Assembly (NCBI GenBank): GCA_028274465.1
Contig: CM051455.1
Span: forward strand, 68,159,677 to 68,223,676
Direction of reading: 5' to 3'
Length of the DNA stretch: 64,000 nucleotides
DNA from: Plantago ovata
Lineage: Eukaryota > Streptophyta > Magnoliopsida > Lamiales > Plantaginaceae
Position 1 is the stretch's first letter. Each line of letters opens with the position of its first letter. The notes under the pieces are model-generated. The model made no database searches, had not been told where the DNA came from, and saw only the letters and a list, made by a program, of their open reading frames with translations. The position numbers were made by a program, and so were the translations under genes. Of the stretch, positions 21,561 to 33,906 are shown piece by piece.

Positions 21561-24388
21561 CAATCCATGGCTAAATTAATTGTTACCCTTTTAGAGGTTT
21601 CTGATGTTGAATAAATCAGTTGATTAATGCAAGCATACTTGAATAAATAAACAGTAAGCATAAGTAAGTTGCATAATCAAAAACCAATAAGAGTCAAAAG
21701 AATTCATTGCTGAAAGTTATCATTCAGAAGTTTATGAAAAAAGCATAGATAACAAGAATCAGCAAACAAAAACTTTAACAAAAACTATTGCAGGGACTTA
21801 AGCTCTTTCAGAGGATTTTCTCAAAATCTCTCTTACACTCTTCTCAGCAAGTGCAGTGAATTCAACACAATCCTTCTCGTAGTTTTCCAGAAGCCTACGG
21901 ACTTGTAGTTGAAGAATTCTTGCATTTTTGCAGGCAGTATGATGATGCTTTTCAGCATTCATTTCCATGTAGTTAATTACCCACAAATGCATGCCCCAAT
22001 TGCTGGCATGGAGAAGCTGTGTATCTGAAATGCTTTTCGGATGAATCTTTCTTAACCAGAGAAGATCTTCTTCTTGATCCTTAGCAGTGAGATAGAAGTA
22101 CTCATAAGGAATCAATCCAAGTTTCTTCTTAGTTTCTTTGTTACCGGGTCAGCATAGTAAGCAATGCCAGGTGGTTTGATCAGATTTGGTTCTTGCTTGT
22201 ATGTCTTACCAATGGCAACTCTTCTTACATAGACCTCTAGATTCAACCATTCCCAGCAATATTTCTTGGGAGGGATTCTTCCCTTTGATTTCTTTGGACC
22301 TTGAGTTCAATCCATTTGAACATTTGATTCAAAATGGCTGTAGGAAAGAACTCATTTACCAGCAAGTCTTCCAGCTTTAAAATCCAGCAACCATGAATGT
22401 TTCTGATTACATTCTGAGTGGTTTCCTCATTGCTGGTCTTTGTATATTCAATGCCGGAGCCAATAGCAATGCTGGCCAGCCTTTTCTCTTCCTGTCTTTG
22501 CCTTCTTCTTCTTGTTTAGCATTGTCTTGATCTCTTGCTGAAGAGTCAGACGAAAAATGCTTGAGTGGCCAGACGGAGTTATGGCTGTTAAGGGTCTAGC
22601 TCTTATGGCTTGAGCTATTGTTTGATTGTCATCATCTTCTTCATCATCTTCATTCAGATTGTGATGACTTTCAGTGTGACAGAAATCTTGAGTTTCAGCA
22701 GCGGTTTTTCTCTTTTTGGTACTTGCTGAATTTAACTCAGATTCTGCTTGTCTTTTAGAACTTTGCTCTTTTTCAGCAAGAGGTTCTATGGAAGTGGCAC
22801 ATCAACAGCAGGAGTAGGAGGGGTTGGTTTGCTTTTTCTAGTATTCTTCTTTTCCCCCTTAGACATGGATTGCAACATCGGAGTGATGTGCAGAGAATAA
22901 AACTCATTGCAATTTTCAGCAAGAGTGTTGAGACTGTTATACTTCATGATGATTGCTTGTTGGTCAGAGTTCATTGTTGACAACTCTTTTTGAATATTCA
23001 TCATGTTCTCTTCATGTCTTTTCTCTGTTGCGGCCTTCTCATCCATAATATTCTGAGCCTTGACAAGAGCATTCTTTGCAAGCTTGAGCGCCTGACTTAC
23101 ATCTTCTTCATAGCTCTTGTGATAAAGACTGATGTCTTCTCTGAGCTATTGTCAAAGTTGTAGTGCGTCTCAGCACTGTAGCCAATATCTTTCCAATGTC
23201 AAGTGGGCTCTCAGCAAGCAATGCCTCATCTTCAGCTTTGCAGGCATCATGGACTTGCTTTAGTGCTAGAATTCTGGGAGTAAACTCCTCAACTCTTGGG
23301 AACGGCACTAAATGAGGTGTTAAGGAATGAACCTTAATTTCAGAAGCAAACTGATCATCACGTCAGCAATTCGGCTCTTAGACCATCGTCTAAATCATTG
23401 ATGTAATCAGGAGGAGGAATCTGAACGACTTTTGGGTCTCGCTTGGATTGTTCATCATCATTTTCTGACAAGTCGTCATCATCCTCAGATTCATCAAGTT
23501 GAGCAACTTTTGAGCCTTTGTCAGTAGCTTCACTTCCTTTTTGTTGAGTGGTTGCTGATGGCAACGCTTCAGACTCAACGACTGGAGTTTCACCAGTAGA
23601 TAGTTGTTTCAATTGAGTTTGTGGCTCAATTACTGGAGTTTCGCCAGTAGTTAGTTTTAATTGAGTAGTTGCTGAAGGCAACGTTTGAGACTCAATAACT
23701 GGAGTTTCGCCAGTAGTAAGTGGAAGGGATGGAACTTCCTTTGATTTTGGTCTTGAAGATTCACCAATTTCCAGATCCTGCGTATGCCTTGCATGGATCA
23801 CGAGACTGTTTTGTAGAGCTCGTTGGTAATCTTCATCTTCTTCATCCTCATCTTCAAGGTTTTCTTCAGTAACCTTGGCATCAGAAACTGGACTTTTGCC
23901 ATTTTTCAAGGCAACCCTTTTTCTGGCGTATTCTTCTTAGTATCAGCATCTTGCACAGGTGCTTGATTTTCAGCAGCAGCAGGAGGAGGTTGAGATTCTT
24001 GCTGAGATTGTTGTTGTTCAGCTTGCTGATTATCAGATTGAGTATTTTCAGCAACTGTTAACTTCAATCCACCAGCACCAGGACTTGGACCTTGATTGTC
24101 ATCATCGTCATCTTTCTTGTCCTTAGAATCTTTCCCTTCATCATCACTGGGATCAGTGGGAATGTTCTCATCTTCTTCTTCTTCTTCATCATCTGTCAGA
24201 ATGACTAGCTCAACGTGCTTATACAAAGCAACACTTGTCACTTCCTCTTCCTCAGTTAATTTGTGGGGATCAGCCACCACAGGAACAAAAAGACCTTTGA
24301 GCATCACAGCTTGTTCAGCTGGAGAGGCACTCTTAAATTTGGCCTTCATATTCTCTCTGATTTGAGCAATCAGATTGGAGCTCATTTG

Positions 24389-24591
24389 CTGAGAATATGT
24401 CATTTCTTCAGGAAGGATGAGTGGACAAATGTTTCGAGCTTTAACAGTGAAGTTCTCTTTTTCTCATTTGAGAGATGAAGGTGAAGATCTGAGAAGTCCA
24501 TTCTCCTGTACCTTTGCCAGTTGCTGACGGACTTAGCAACTCTTGACAAAGTTGTCCTCTTGAAGTTCAAGTAAAGTTCTTCAGAACTTAC
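24389..24591 (-). other. Predicted 203-bp intron 4 of env-like ORF
   Basis: Exon end CAGCAA is followed by the consensus donor GTAAGT at 24591. The acceptor ATTCTCAG ends at 24389. Its length is 2 modulo 3, exactly the offset between the upstream ORF (stop at 24400) and the downstream ORF (read from 24403), so splicing would give one continuous frame and remove the stop. Confidence 0.6.
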
Positions 24592-24639
24592 TTGCTGATC
24601 TTCAGTGATAAGTACCACTTCAGTGGTCTCCTTTTGAGC

Positions 24640-25008
24640 CTGAAAAAGAATTTTATTTAGATCAGGATTGGTTTGGAGAATTGTTTTAGAGTTTAAATCT
24701 GAAACATGATTTACCTGCTGAGAGTCAGCAAGCTCATGTAGTACAATTTCCATTCCATGAGGAGCTTGAGTAGCATCCTCCATTTGTTCATCCTGAAATA
24801 AATTATAATTAGACACAAGTACTAAGCTGTCAAACTTAGTTTTTATACCAAAATTATTAACTACCTGCTGAGCAGGGAGTGTTGGTTCTGGTGCAGAGGC
24901 TTCAGCAACCATCTGACTTGCATCTTGAGAAGTCTGTAGAGAAAGAATAATTTTAGCAAAAGAACAATTTTCAGAATTTGAAGTTTTACTGATGGTTGAA
25001 TTAACTAC
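24640..25008 (-). other. Three predicted phase-0 mini-introns in env-like ORF
   Basis: Candidate introns are 25008-24934 (75 bp), 24864-24793 (72 bp) and 24714-24640 (75 bp). Each starts GTAGTTAAT or GTAAATCATG after an exon ending CAGCAG. Each ends in a U-rich tract plus CAG (TTCTCTACAG, TTTATTTCAG, CTTTTTCAG), with CTAAA/CTAAT branch-like motifs 20-25 bp upstream. The exons between them are 69 and 78 bp. All lengths are multiples of three and free of stops, so retention and skipping both keep the frame. Confidence 0.65.
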
Positions 25009-28000
25009 CTGCTGAGGAAGGACAGGTTGTGGCTCAGTCCTTTCAGCATTAACAGTTTCTTCAGCTTCTGGGACTGTTTCTTCAGCAGACTTCTGATTTT
25101 GCTCTAACTGAGAAAGCTGTGCGGTTTCAGCAATCTCCCTTGTCTCTGAAATGACAAGTTGAGCAGAAGCATCTTGACCTTTAAGCTCACTGCTTGTCAT
25201 GAAGAGATCAATTGACTTGTTGGATGATTCTTCAATCTCCAACTCCATTTGTTTGCTTAAATCTTCCAGTACAAGCTGGACTTTGTCAATTGATGTCTTG
25301 GGTGAACTTGGGCCAGTATTCTCAGCATCAAAAGATGCGTCTTTGAATAATGCTTCTTGAGTTTCAGCAACTTCAGGAACTGGAACCATTGCTATTTCAG
25401 CAACTGGTCCTTCAGCAAGCTGGGTTTCAGCAACTTGATGAGTTGCTTGTTCAGCAACCATCTTTTCAGTAGCATCAGCAAGTGCCGCTCTTTGCAGATC
25501 AGCAGCAATATCACTTGATGGTTCCAAAGTTGGATCATCTAAATTATCTACAATGTAGATATCTGGGACTTGGGCAGGAATTTCATTTCCACTGCCTTGT
25601 GGTCTATTCTCAGTAGAGTTATCAACGTTGAGTTGATTGTTGAAGGCTTCCACAAACACTTCAACATTGCTGATATATGTTTCAGTAATTACTTCAGCAA
25701 CATCTACTGGCAATGCGTTTCAGCATTTGTCTGGGAATTGACTGAGGAGTCTTGGACATTAGGGACTGACTGAGAAGCCAGTGTCTTCTTTCTTTTGTTG
25801 CTTGTCCGTTTCCTCTTAGGTACGGGTTTGATGATGACGCTGCAGTCTGAGTGTCATCATCAGCTTTCCTCTTTTTCTTTTTAGATTTCTTCAGTTTCCC
25901 AGAGTCATCTATTGTTGCCTTTTCAGCAACAAGTGTTGTACACGTACCTTGTTGATTTTCTACAGTAGTTTCATTTGTGTTACCACCATCTACAACAGTT
26001 TCATCTCTAAGTTGCTGAGTGGTAACATCTGCAGCTGTTGTATACCTTTCTTGCTGGCTTGTGCTGACAACATTTGCAGTTGTTGTCTTCTTAGTTTTCT
26101 TTCCAGCAATCTTAGGTACATTCTGCTTGTAGAAGGATCTTCCCACATTGCACACAGATTTCTTGATTGGCAATGGGTTTCTTAGCTGAATCCTGAAATG
26201 TTCAAGGATATAGCATATCTTGATTCCATACATAACTGGAAAGGAAGTTGAGACCTTGTTGTCTTCTACCTTTACCTTAAACTTAGTGACACAATCAACA
26301 AGCCTGTTGAAAATGTACTTAGCCCAGTTAAGTTCCGATTTATTTTCATAGATATGCATCAGCAATGGCCATCTTCTCAGGCCTACTTGGTCAATTCCTC
26401 CAACTTGGGAGTCAAGAACTTTTATCAGTAGCAGAGCTACTAGACCAAGTGAATGGCAGAGATGCTTTCTCTTAACGTGCTTTGTCCAAGTCACGGGAGC
26501 TATCTCGCCTTTCTTCATTTTCTCATTTCTGACGTCACTGTAGAAAGCTTCAATTTCTTCGTCAGAAGCAGTGACGTCATCTTCAGTTCCAGTGGTTGGA
26601 ATCTGAAAAATCTCCGCTAAATCAGTCCATTTCAGGACGATTTGCGTATTTTGAACATAAGTAAGGATCACTTTTTCAGTGACTCCATTACTGTCTGTAA
26701 GGGACTGGATTTCTGCATTTTGTAGAATTCCATTGTATCAATCATGCTCACTTGCTTAGTGCGAGTAGAGATAAAGTTCATGAGGCCTTGCTGCTTGATG
26801 AATTCAAGTGCCTCTTCATTTTGGTCATCAAGTTCTTGTTCATAAAAGTACCTAATGTACTTTTCTTTTGCAAACCCTCCCCATTGCATCAACATCTCAC
26901 ACTTTGCAGTGTCAAGATATGACGGAGGCATAGGTTTTACAGTGATTCGGTCGTTTTTCAACACAACTTTCGTTGTGTTTGGGGCCAGAGCAGTCACCGG
27001 AGCAGTGCGTGTTTCAGCACTATCAACCTTTGATGATTTTGAGGACTTGGATAACTGTCTCTTGGGAGCCATTTCTTATATATAGCAAGAAAGATTGTAC
27101 GAAAAGAGATAGTTTGCTTTTTGACCGGAGGTACAGTAGATTCAGGCTAGAATTTGCAGAGAAAGGAAATGTGAGTTAAAGAATTTTGTCATTTCTCTAA
27201 CTCCTTCTTTATATAGTGTCTCTGGTGTGTGAGAAACTCAATCGATTTGAGCTCTCAGCAAGGGTAAAACAGAGAAACACTGGAGTTAGTGGAGCCTTTG
27301 CATTGAATGCGTAGTGGCCCACTAACTAAAACCGTCAGAGCTCTCTCTCTCTTTGTTTTGTTAGCCGTTAGATTAGTAACACCTTTTAATCAATGGCCAC
27401 GATTGAATTTCATGTCATGATTATTGCGAGTTTATCTGTGCCAGCTTAACGTCACAAATTGATTTTACCGAGTAATACGGGATAGATTGCTTGCTGAAAT
27501 AGACAAGAATCTTTTCAGCGAGTTTGAATTAACAATCTTGATACTTACTGAAAGTTCCCCCTTACTTAGATATCTCATATTTTCTTAGTTTAAAAGACAT
27601 TTCTGATTTTCCCGTATCAGTAAATTCTTTTGCACTTGAGACATCCTTTGGTAAAATCTGAGAGATGAGCTTTTGCTCTTTTTCTGAGTTCCCGTCTCAG
27701 AAAATTCGTTTGATACTTGAATACCTGTTTAAGTATCTTTTGATTGTCTGAGTACCTGCCTCAGCAATCCTTAAGTTCTTTCTCTTACTGAGTTCCTGTC
27801 TCAGCAAGTGGTCAAATTTCCTAACAAATACCCGTTTTGAAGGAATTACTTGTTGAATGCCTGTTTCAGCAATCTTGTAGTGACTTATCATTTCTTAGAA
27901 GAAATCAGTGACTTGGTCTTTTAGACAGGAATACTTTGGCTTGCTGAATACCTGTTTCAGCATTCTGCCAAGTGTATCCTTTATTGAGGTAGTTCAATCA

Positions 28001-28015
28001 ATCCAAGGTTATACC

Positions 28016-31000
28016 TTAGCATTGCGAACTTATTATCCGGTAGGGGCTTGGTAAAGATGTCAGCAAGTGATCTTCAGTACCTACTTTCACAACCTCAATA
28101 TCACCTTTTTCCACATGATCTCTAATGAAATGATGTCTAATATCAATGTGCTTGGTCCTAGAGTGAAACTTAGGATTTTGCGTAATTGCAATAGCACTTG
28201 TATTATCACAAAAGATTGGTGTTTTCTTTGCAGAAATACCATAATCTCTTAATTGTTGCTGAATCCATAGGATTTGAGCTGTGCAACAACCAGCTGCAAT
28301 GTATTCATATTCAGTAGATGAATTGGCGACACAAGTTTGCTTCTTGCTGAACCATGATATTAATCTAGTACCCAAAAACTGACAAGTTCCAGAGGTACTT
28401 TTTCTATCAAGAGTTGATCCACCATGATCAGCATCAGAATAGCCAACCAATTCAAGTCCAGAATCTTTAGGATACCATAATCCAACATTGACTGTACCTT
28501 TAACATATTTCAGTATTTTAATTGCCTTTTTGTAGTGTGATTCTCTTGGATCAGATTGGAATCTTGCACACACACAAACAGCATACTGAATGTCAGGTCT
28601 ACTTGCTGTTAGATACAACAAGGAACCAATGAGCTTCCTATACTTGTGTTCTTCAACACTTTTGTCCTCTTTAGTATAGCCCAATTTGGTACCAACACTC
28701 ATAGGGATCTTTTCAGGTTTCTCATCCTCTTTGATGCTAAACTTTATGAGCATTTCTTTCGCATACTTTGCTTGATTTATGAATATTCCATCTTTGAGTT
28801 GCTTGACTTGCAACCCTAGGAAATAATTCAATTTTCCCATCATACTCATTTCAAACTTATTAGTCATGAATTTGGCAAAATCATCACAAAGTTGCTTGTC
28901 CTTAGATCCAAAAATTATGTCATCCACATAAATTTGAACTAAGATTAATTTACCATCATGGTTCATGGTAAATAATGTTTTGTCAACTTCACCTTTCTTG
29001 AAACCATTTTCCAGCAAGAACTTAGCCAAGGTATCATACCATGCTCTTGGTGCTTGCTTTAGACCATATACAGCTTTTTGAAGCTTGTATACCATCTTGA
29101 TTTCTGAGGGAAGTTCAAAGCCGGGGGTTGTTCTAGGTAGACTTCTTCAGCAAGTTCACCATTTAAGAATGCACTTTTAACATCCATTTGGTAAACAATG
29201 AAGTCATTGTGAGCAGCAAAGGCCAAGAAAAACCTAATTGCATCCAATCTTGCAACTGGAGCATAAGACTCATCATAGTCCAATCCTTCAATCTGACAGT
29301 AACCTTGAGCAACTAAGCGTGCTTTGTTTCTTGTTACTTCACCAGACTCGCTCAGCTTGTTTCTGAACACCCACTTTGTACCAATAGCTTTCTTATCTTC
29401 AGCAAGTGGCACAAGTTTCCAGACTTTGTTCCTTTCAAATTGATCCAATTCTTCTTGCATTGCCTTTATCCATTCAGAATGCTTCAAAGCTTCTTCTATG
29501 GTTTTAGGTTCAATTTCTGAAACAAAGCAAGAGAACAATGATTCTACTTCTACGACAGTTGCTTCTTCAGCAAGTCCGTGAGTAGCTTTGGATCTAGTCA
29601 CTTGGCGTTTATTAATATCGCCAATCATATCCGTAGAGGGATGATCTCTAATCCATTTATTAACAGGTTTCCTGTTTGTTGGATCAGGATATGTTTGCTC
29701 ATCAGCATGTGACTCTTCAGTATGTACTTGTTCAGTACTACTGGGAATTTGTGTCTCTGCTGAGATTTGTTCGTCAGCAACTGCTTGTTCAACATTGCTG
29801 GATTGAGGTATTTCATCAGCAGGCACTGGAGATTGCGTAATTTCAGCAACTTCCGGAGCAACCACGTCTTTTGCTGGAAATTCTTTGTCGTGAACTATAT
29901 TTATCTTGTCATGACTCGGGGGAGGAGAGTCATTGTCAGAATTATCATTTAATTCAATTGACTTGATTTGTCTAGCATCAGATTCAGTTCTTTGCTCATG
30001 TATGATTAGCTTTTTCATACATTCTGATATTTCTTCTTCAGCAGACACACCTTGAGACTTTTCGTAGAATACAACATGCACAGATTCTTCAATCTTTTGT
30101 GCCTTTTTGTTGTAAACTCTATAAGATTTACTATGCAAGGAGTAGCCAAGAAATATCGCTTCGTCTGCCTTTGGTTGAAATGTTCTTAGGTATTCTCTAC
30201 CATTGTTAAGAACGAAACACTTGCAACCAAATACTCTTAGATGAGTGATGTTAGGAGGTCTTCCAACAAACAATTCATAAGGAGTTTTGTTGTATTCCTT
30301 AGTAATCAAACATCTATTTTGAGTATAGCAGGCGGTATTAATCGCTTCAACCCAATAAGCCTCACTTATTTCAGTGTCAGCAAGCATTGTTCTTGCGGCT
30401 TCTTTCAGGGTACGATTCTTCCGTTCAGCAACACCGTTTTGATGTGGTGTCCTTACTGAGGATAACTGATGTTGAATACCTTTGGAGGTACAATATTCAG
30501 TTATGTACTGGTTTACAAACTCAATACCATGGTCTGTCCTTATGACTTTTACCTTGTCATTTTTCATGACTTCAAGCTTATTCAGCAAGTTAGGTATTTC
30601 AGTCTTGGTTTCAGATTTGTGCTTGATGAATACTACCCAAGTGAATCTTGAATAGTCATCTACCACGACTAGACCATACTTCTTACCAGCATAGCTTGTT
30701 GAAGAAGATTCAAACAAGTCCATGTGCAAGAGTTGTAAAGGTTTTGTAGTTGACGGTACTGCCTTGTTCTTGAAAGAAGATTTGCTTTGCTTACCTTGCT
30801 GACATGCATTGCAAACACCATCCTTCTTAAAAGTAACCCTAGGTAATCCAACTACAAGTGCCTTTTTAGACAGCTTATTCAGCGTCTTGAAGTTTAGATG
30901 ACTTGTTCGTTTATGCCATAACCATGCTTTTTCAGCAAGGCAATCATGATCTGAGACAAGGCATTTTTCAACGTTTGCTGAAGACCAATCAACGGTGTAC

Positions 31001-31365
31001 AAGCCTCCTGATCTTCTTGCAATCATTATAACCTTTTTAGTCTCAAAATCTACAAGTTTGCATTCATCACTTTTAATTTCGATGAAGTATCCTTTGTCAG
31101 CAAATTGACTCATGCTGAAAAGGTTAAACTTAAGATTTTTGACATAAAGAACTCCAGAAATGGTTATGCATCCCAACTTCACATCACTAAAGCCTTTTGT
31201 AGATCCGGAGCCTCCACCAGCAAACCTTATTGTTGGACCTTTAGACCACCGTCTATAGTTTATAAGGTTATTCTTGTTGCCCGTCATGTGCTTTCCACAA
31301 CCACTATCAAAGTGCCAGATTGCATCGTTTGTCTCCGTGGCTGCAGTCTGCACAATCAAGAGCAA
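28016..31365 (-). pseudogene. SIRE pol: protease, integrase, reverse transcriptase, RNase H
   Basis: Aspartic protease motif [10 protein letters not shown] at about 31300. The integrase zinc-binding region is [11 protein letters not shown]...CNACQQGK (~30940-30790). The integrase core has aspartates in LLHMDLFE and IRTDHG and a glutamate in [12 protein letters not shown] shows [20 protein letters not shown] and catalytic YVDDIIFG (~28930). RNase H shows SRTKHIDIRHHF (~28160). Breaks: the homopolymer at 29123-29127 has lost one base relative to the expected frame, splitting RT between 29059 and 29095, and a second one-base loss near 28067 scrambles the last residues. The gag ORF stop at 31371 and a frame change separate it from gag. 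Otherwise well preserved, pointing to a recent insertion. Confidence 0.9.
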
Positions 31366-31370
31366 ACAAG

Positions 31371-33794
31371 TTAATTATCCAATGATGGATGTCCATTAAC
31401 ATGTTCAAGAATGCGTCTAGTGGAAACCCAAGTCTGAAGTTTTTCAACTTTGACTTGTTTTCTACTTGCTAAGGAACTAGGAGGATTTGAGATGAAAGAC
31501 TTTTGACTCGTGCTGGTCAAATCCACTTTTTGATGTGGTGTCTTGCTCTGTTGACCTTTTTGCTGAACATACTTTTCAGTAAGTTCTTTTCTAGCAAGGT
31601 TCCTTCTAGTCCTAGCATTGGGAGTCTTTTCAGAACTCTTAGGCTTGATTTTCTTCATCTCTTTGAAGTATCTTTGCTGACTTTGCTTATACTCATGAAA
31701 AATTTGACTTTGCTTGGTTTTGAAACCTAGTCCACTTTTCGGAGAATGCTGAGCTTTAGTTTCAGCAACCTTACTTGATTCAGGTTTGTCAGCAAAGGAC
31801 TTCTGATTACTTTTAGTAATCTTGCCTTTAGTCTTAACAACTTGCTCTTCAGCAACTTGTTTGGCGGAATGCTTCACGGCATTCTTCTTCTTTCCAGTTT
31901 GCTTCTCAGCAACCTGTTTTCCTTTTAAAGTCTTGTTACTTTGAGTAGCAACAGCGGGCTTTATGGTCATAGGTACTTGATTGCATGTTTCAGCAATCTT
32001 AGTTTGACCAAACTGATAGATTACTAGAGGACTACTATCAGTAGCACGTACAAAGGAGATAGGTGATTTATCTTTTCTCAAGATTTCTACGTTATCACCT
32101 TCGCACGTTGCTCCTAAACCTTCTTTCTGAGATGGATCTCTCAAATAAGAGTTTAGTTCAGTCAGCGTATTACTTGCTTCCACATAGGATTTGAAATTGA
32201 TTTTCATCTTTTTCATTTCTTGGATTTCAGCAAGTAACTTTAGAATTGAGGACTGATACTCTTCCAATTCTAATGCCATTTGAGAATTTTTCTCTGCAGC
32301 CTCAGCAATCAACTTCTTAAGACGCCTTATTTCAGCATCCTTTTCTTCTGTCTCTTCCTTCAGCAAAACGTACTTTTCAGTAGTTTGCTTGGTCAGAGTT
32401 TCAGCAAGTTGTAGTTTCTCTTGCTGTTTGCTGAGAGTTTTCTCAAATCTTTCGATTTCTCCTTGAATCTTGTCAAGGTCAATCTCGTTTTCACTTTCTG
32501 AATCTGAGTCAGAGGTAGAGTTGTTTACCTGACCGGCCATGAGGCAGAATTCGTAGTTCAACACATCTGGATAAGCTTCCATAGCTATTCCACACACTTC
32601 TTTGCCAATCTCCACGTCTAGAGTGGCTTCTTCATCGTCGGTGTCTGAACTTTCATCCTCACTGTCTTCGGAGCTTGTATCAATACACAATCCATCGATT
32701 TTTTCTTGAAGCTTCTTCTTTTCTTCAACAATGAAAGCTCTTTTGAACTTCTTCTTCTTCTTTTCAGCAGATTTGCCTTTCAGCAACGGGCAATTAGCTT
32801 TAAAGTGTCCAGGCTTTTTGCAGTAAAAACATAGATCATTTCCAACTGCTGGTTCTTCTGATGATGTAGCTTGCTGAGCTTGCTTGTTCAGCGAGCTAGT
32901 ATCATTCTTGTACTTATGGTAGTTGTTACCAAGATGCTTTTTCAGCTTCTCTTTTGCTTTTCGCCTTTCAAGTTCCTTACTGATGAACTTCTTCATGTTT
33001 TTAAAAACTAAAGCATTTTCATCAGCAGGCTCTTTATCGTTCTTCTTTTCAGAAGATGACGGCTTTGCAGCAAGAGCAATGTTTTGCGATTTTTCAGCAA
33101 ATACATTTTCTCTTTACTTTGTCTCATAATTGACAGTAGCAAGATGAGAGAACAACTCTGTTGGTGTAATGTCAGGCATTCCTTGATTATAATAGAAATT
33201 CTGAGTATGGATCCATTCTTGATTCAAACTTCTGATGATAGTTTTCACTTTCTCAGAATCTGAATAAAGATTTCCAACACCCAGCGCTGCCATTTCACTA
33301 ACAAGAGTTGTGAATCTGAAGTCCAAGTCTTCCAGTGACTCGTTTGCACCTTGCTTAAAGTTTTGAAACTTTAATTTAAGTACTTCAAGTTTGTTTTCCT
33401 TGGTCTTGTCAGATCCAGCACAAAGATCTTGAACCATTTTCCAAGCTTCCTTTGCAGTCTTAGCACCCCACAGTTTGCACTGTATGGTGGCCGGAGTTGA
33501 TCGAATGATGATGTTTCTAGCTTGGCCATCAAGACGGAATCTCTTAGCTTCGTCAGAAGTCCATTCCTCTCTTGGTTTTGGCACAACCGTATCTGATGGT
33601 TCGCCTTGGATGGTTTCCTTTCCAGCTTCAGTGGTCCTATGAGGGAAACTCCTTTCAACCTTGGTGATCTTGATAGGTCCATCATTAATGACGGTGACCA
33701 TCTCATCACTAATGGCCTCAAGATGTAGCATCATGTTGTTTCGCCATTTCTCGTAATTTTCCAGCTTCTGCAAGGGAGCATCTCCTAAAGACAT
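31371..33794 (-). pseudogene. SIRE gag with one nonsense codon
   Basis: ATG at 33794 to a stop at 31371, single frame with one internal TAA (33114-33116). The N-terminal part is a UBN2/gag-polypeptide-type domain (WGAKTAKEAWKMV, F..TTLVSEM). The CCHC knuckle CFYCKKPGHFKANC (C-x2-C-x4-H-x4-C) is near 32830. Long Glu/Lys-rich coiled-coil sequence follows (about 32500-32180), then a Lys/Ser/Gln-rich tail. The TAA replaces CAA in the second gag copy (19149-19151), so it is a C-to-T mutation on the coding strand. Confidence 0.88.
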
Positions 33795-33892
33795 CCTGTC
33801 AGCAAAGCACTACCAAACTGATCAAGTGAGAGTGAGTTACGGAAAGCACTTAAGGGGATCTAGGTTCAGTGCAGAAGGCTAAAGAACCTCCT

Positions 33893-33906
33893 GCTCTGAT
33901 ACCACT
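33893..33906 (-). other. SIRE primer-binding site (tRNA-iMet)
   Basis: Minus strand reads TGGTATCAGAGC next to the LTR end, complementary to initiator tRNA-Met, the usual primer of plant copia elements. Confidence 0.9.

Larger units (their letters stand above)
21798..27072 (-). pseudogene. SIRE env-like ORF region with predicted mini-introns, disrupted
   Basis: Starts at ATG 27072 (MAPKRQLSKSSKSSK) and runs left to about 21798 in several frames. The N-terminal half is globular-looking (to about 26150), then comes a basic KKSKKKKRK stretch (about 25880). Long Glu/Gln/Ala-rich, probably disordered sequence follows (25713-24400), then an acidic block (DDEEEEEDE, ~24180), three TGETPV repeats (about 23720-23580) and coiled-coil-like sequence (23308-22786). 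Between 25008 and 24389 four GT-AG segments look like introns: 75, 72, 75 and 203 bp. The first three are phase 0 and in-frame; the fourth joins two ORFs that are otherwise out of frame. Other breaks (near 26720, 25845, 25715, 23930) look like ordinary indels. No signal peptide or clear membrane segment was seen, so 'envelope' is a positional name only. Confidence 0.7.

Noticed and set aside
21798..27072. Calling the SIRE env-like ORF a true envelope protein
   Set aside because: I see no signal peptide, no clear transmembrane segment and no fusion-peptide-like sequence; it is mostly charged, Gln/Glu-rich and coiled-coil-like.
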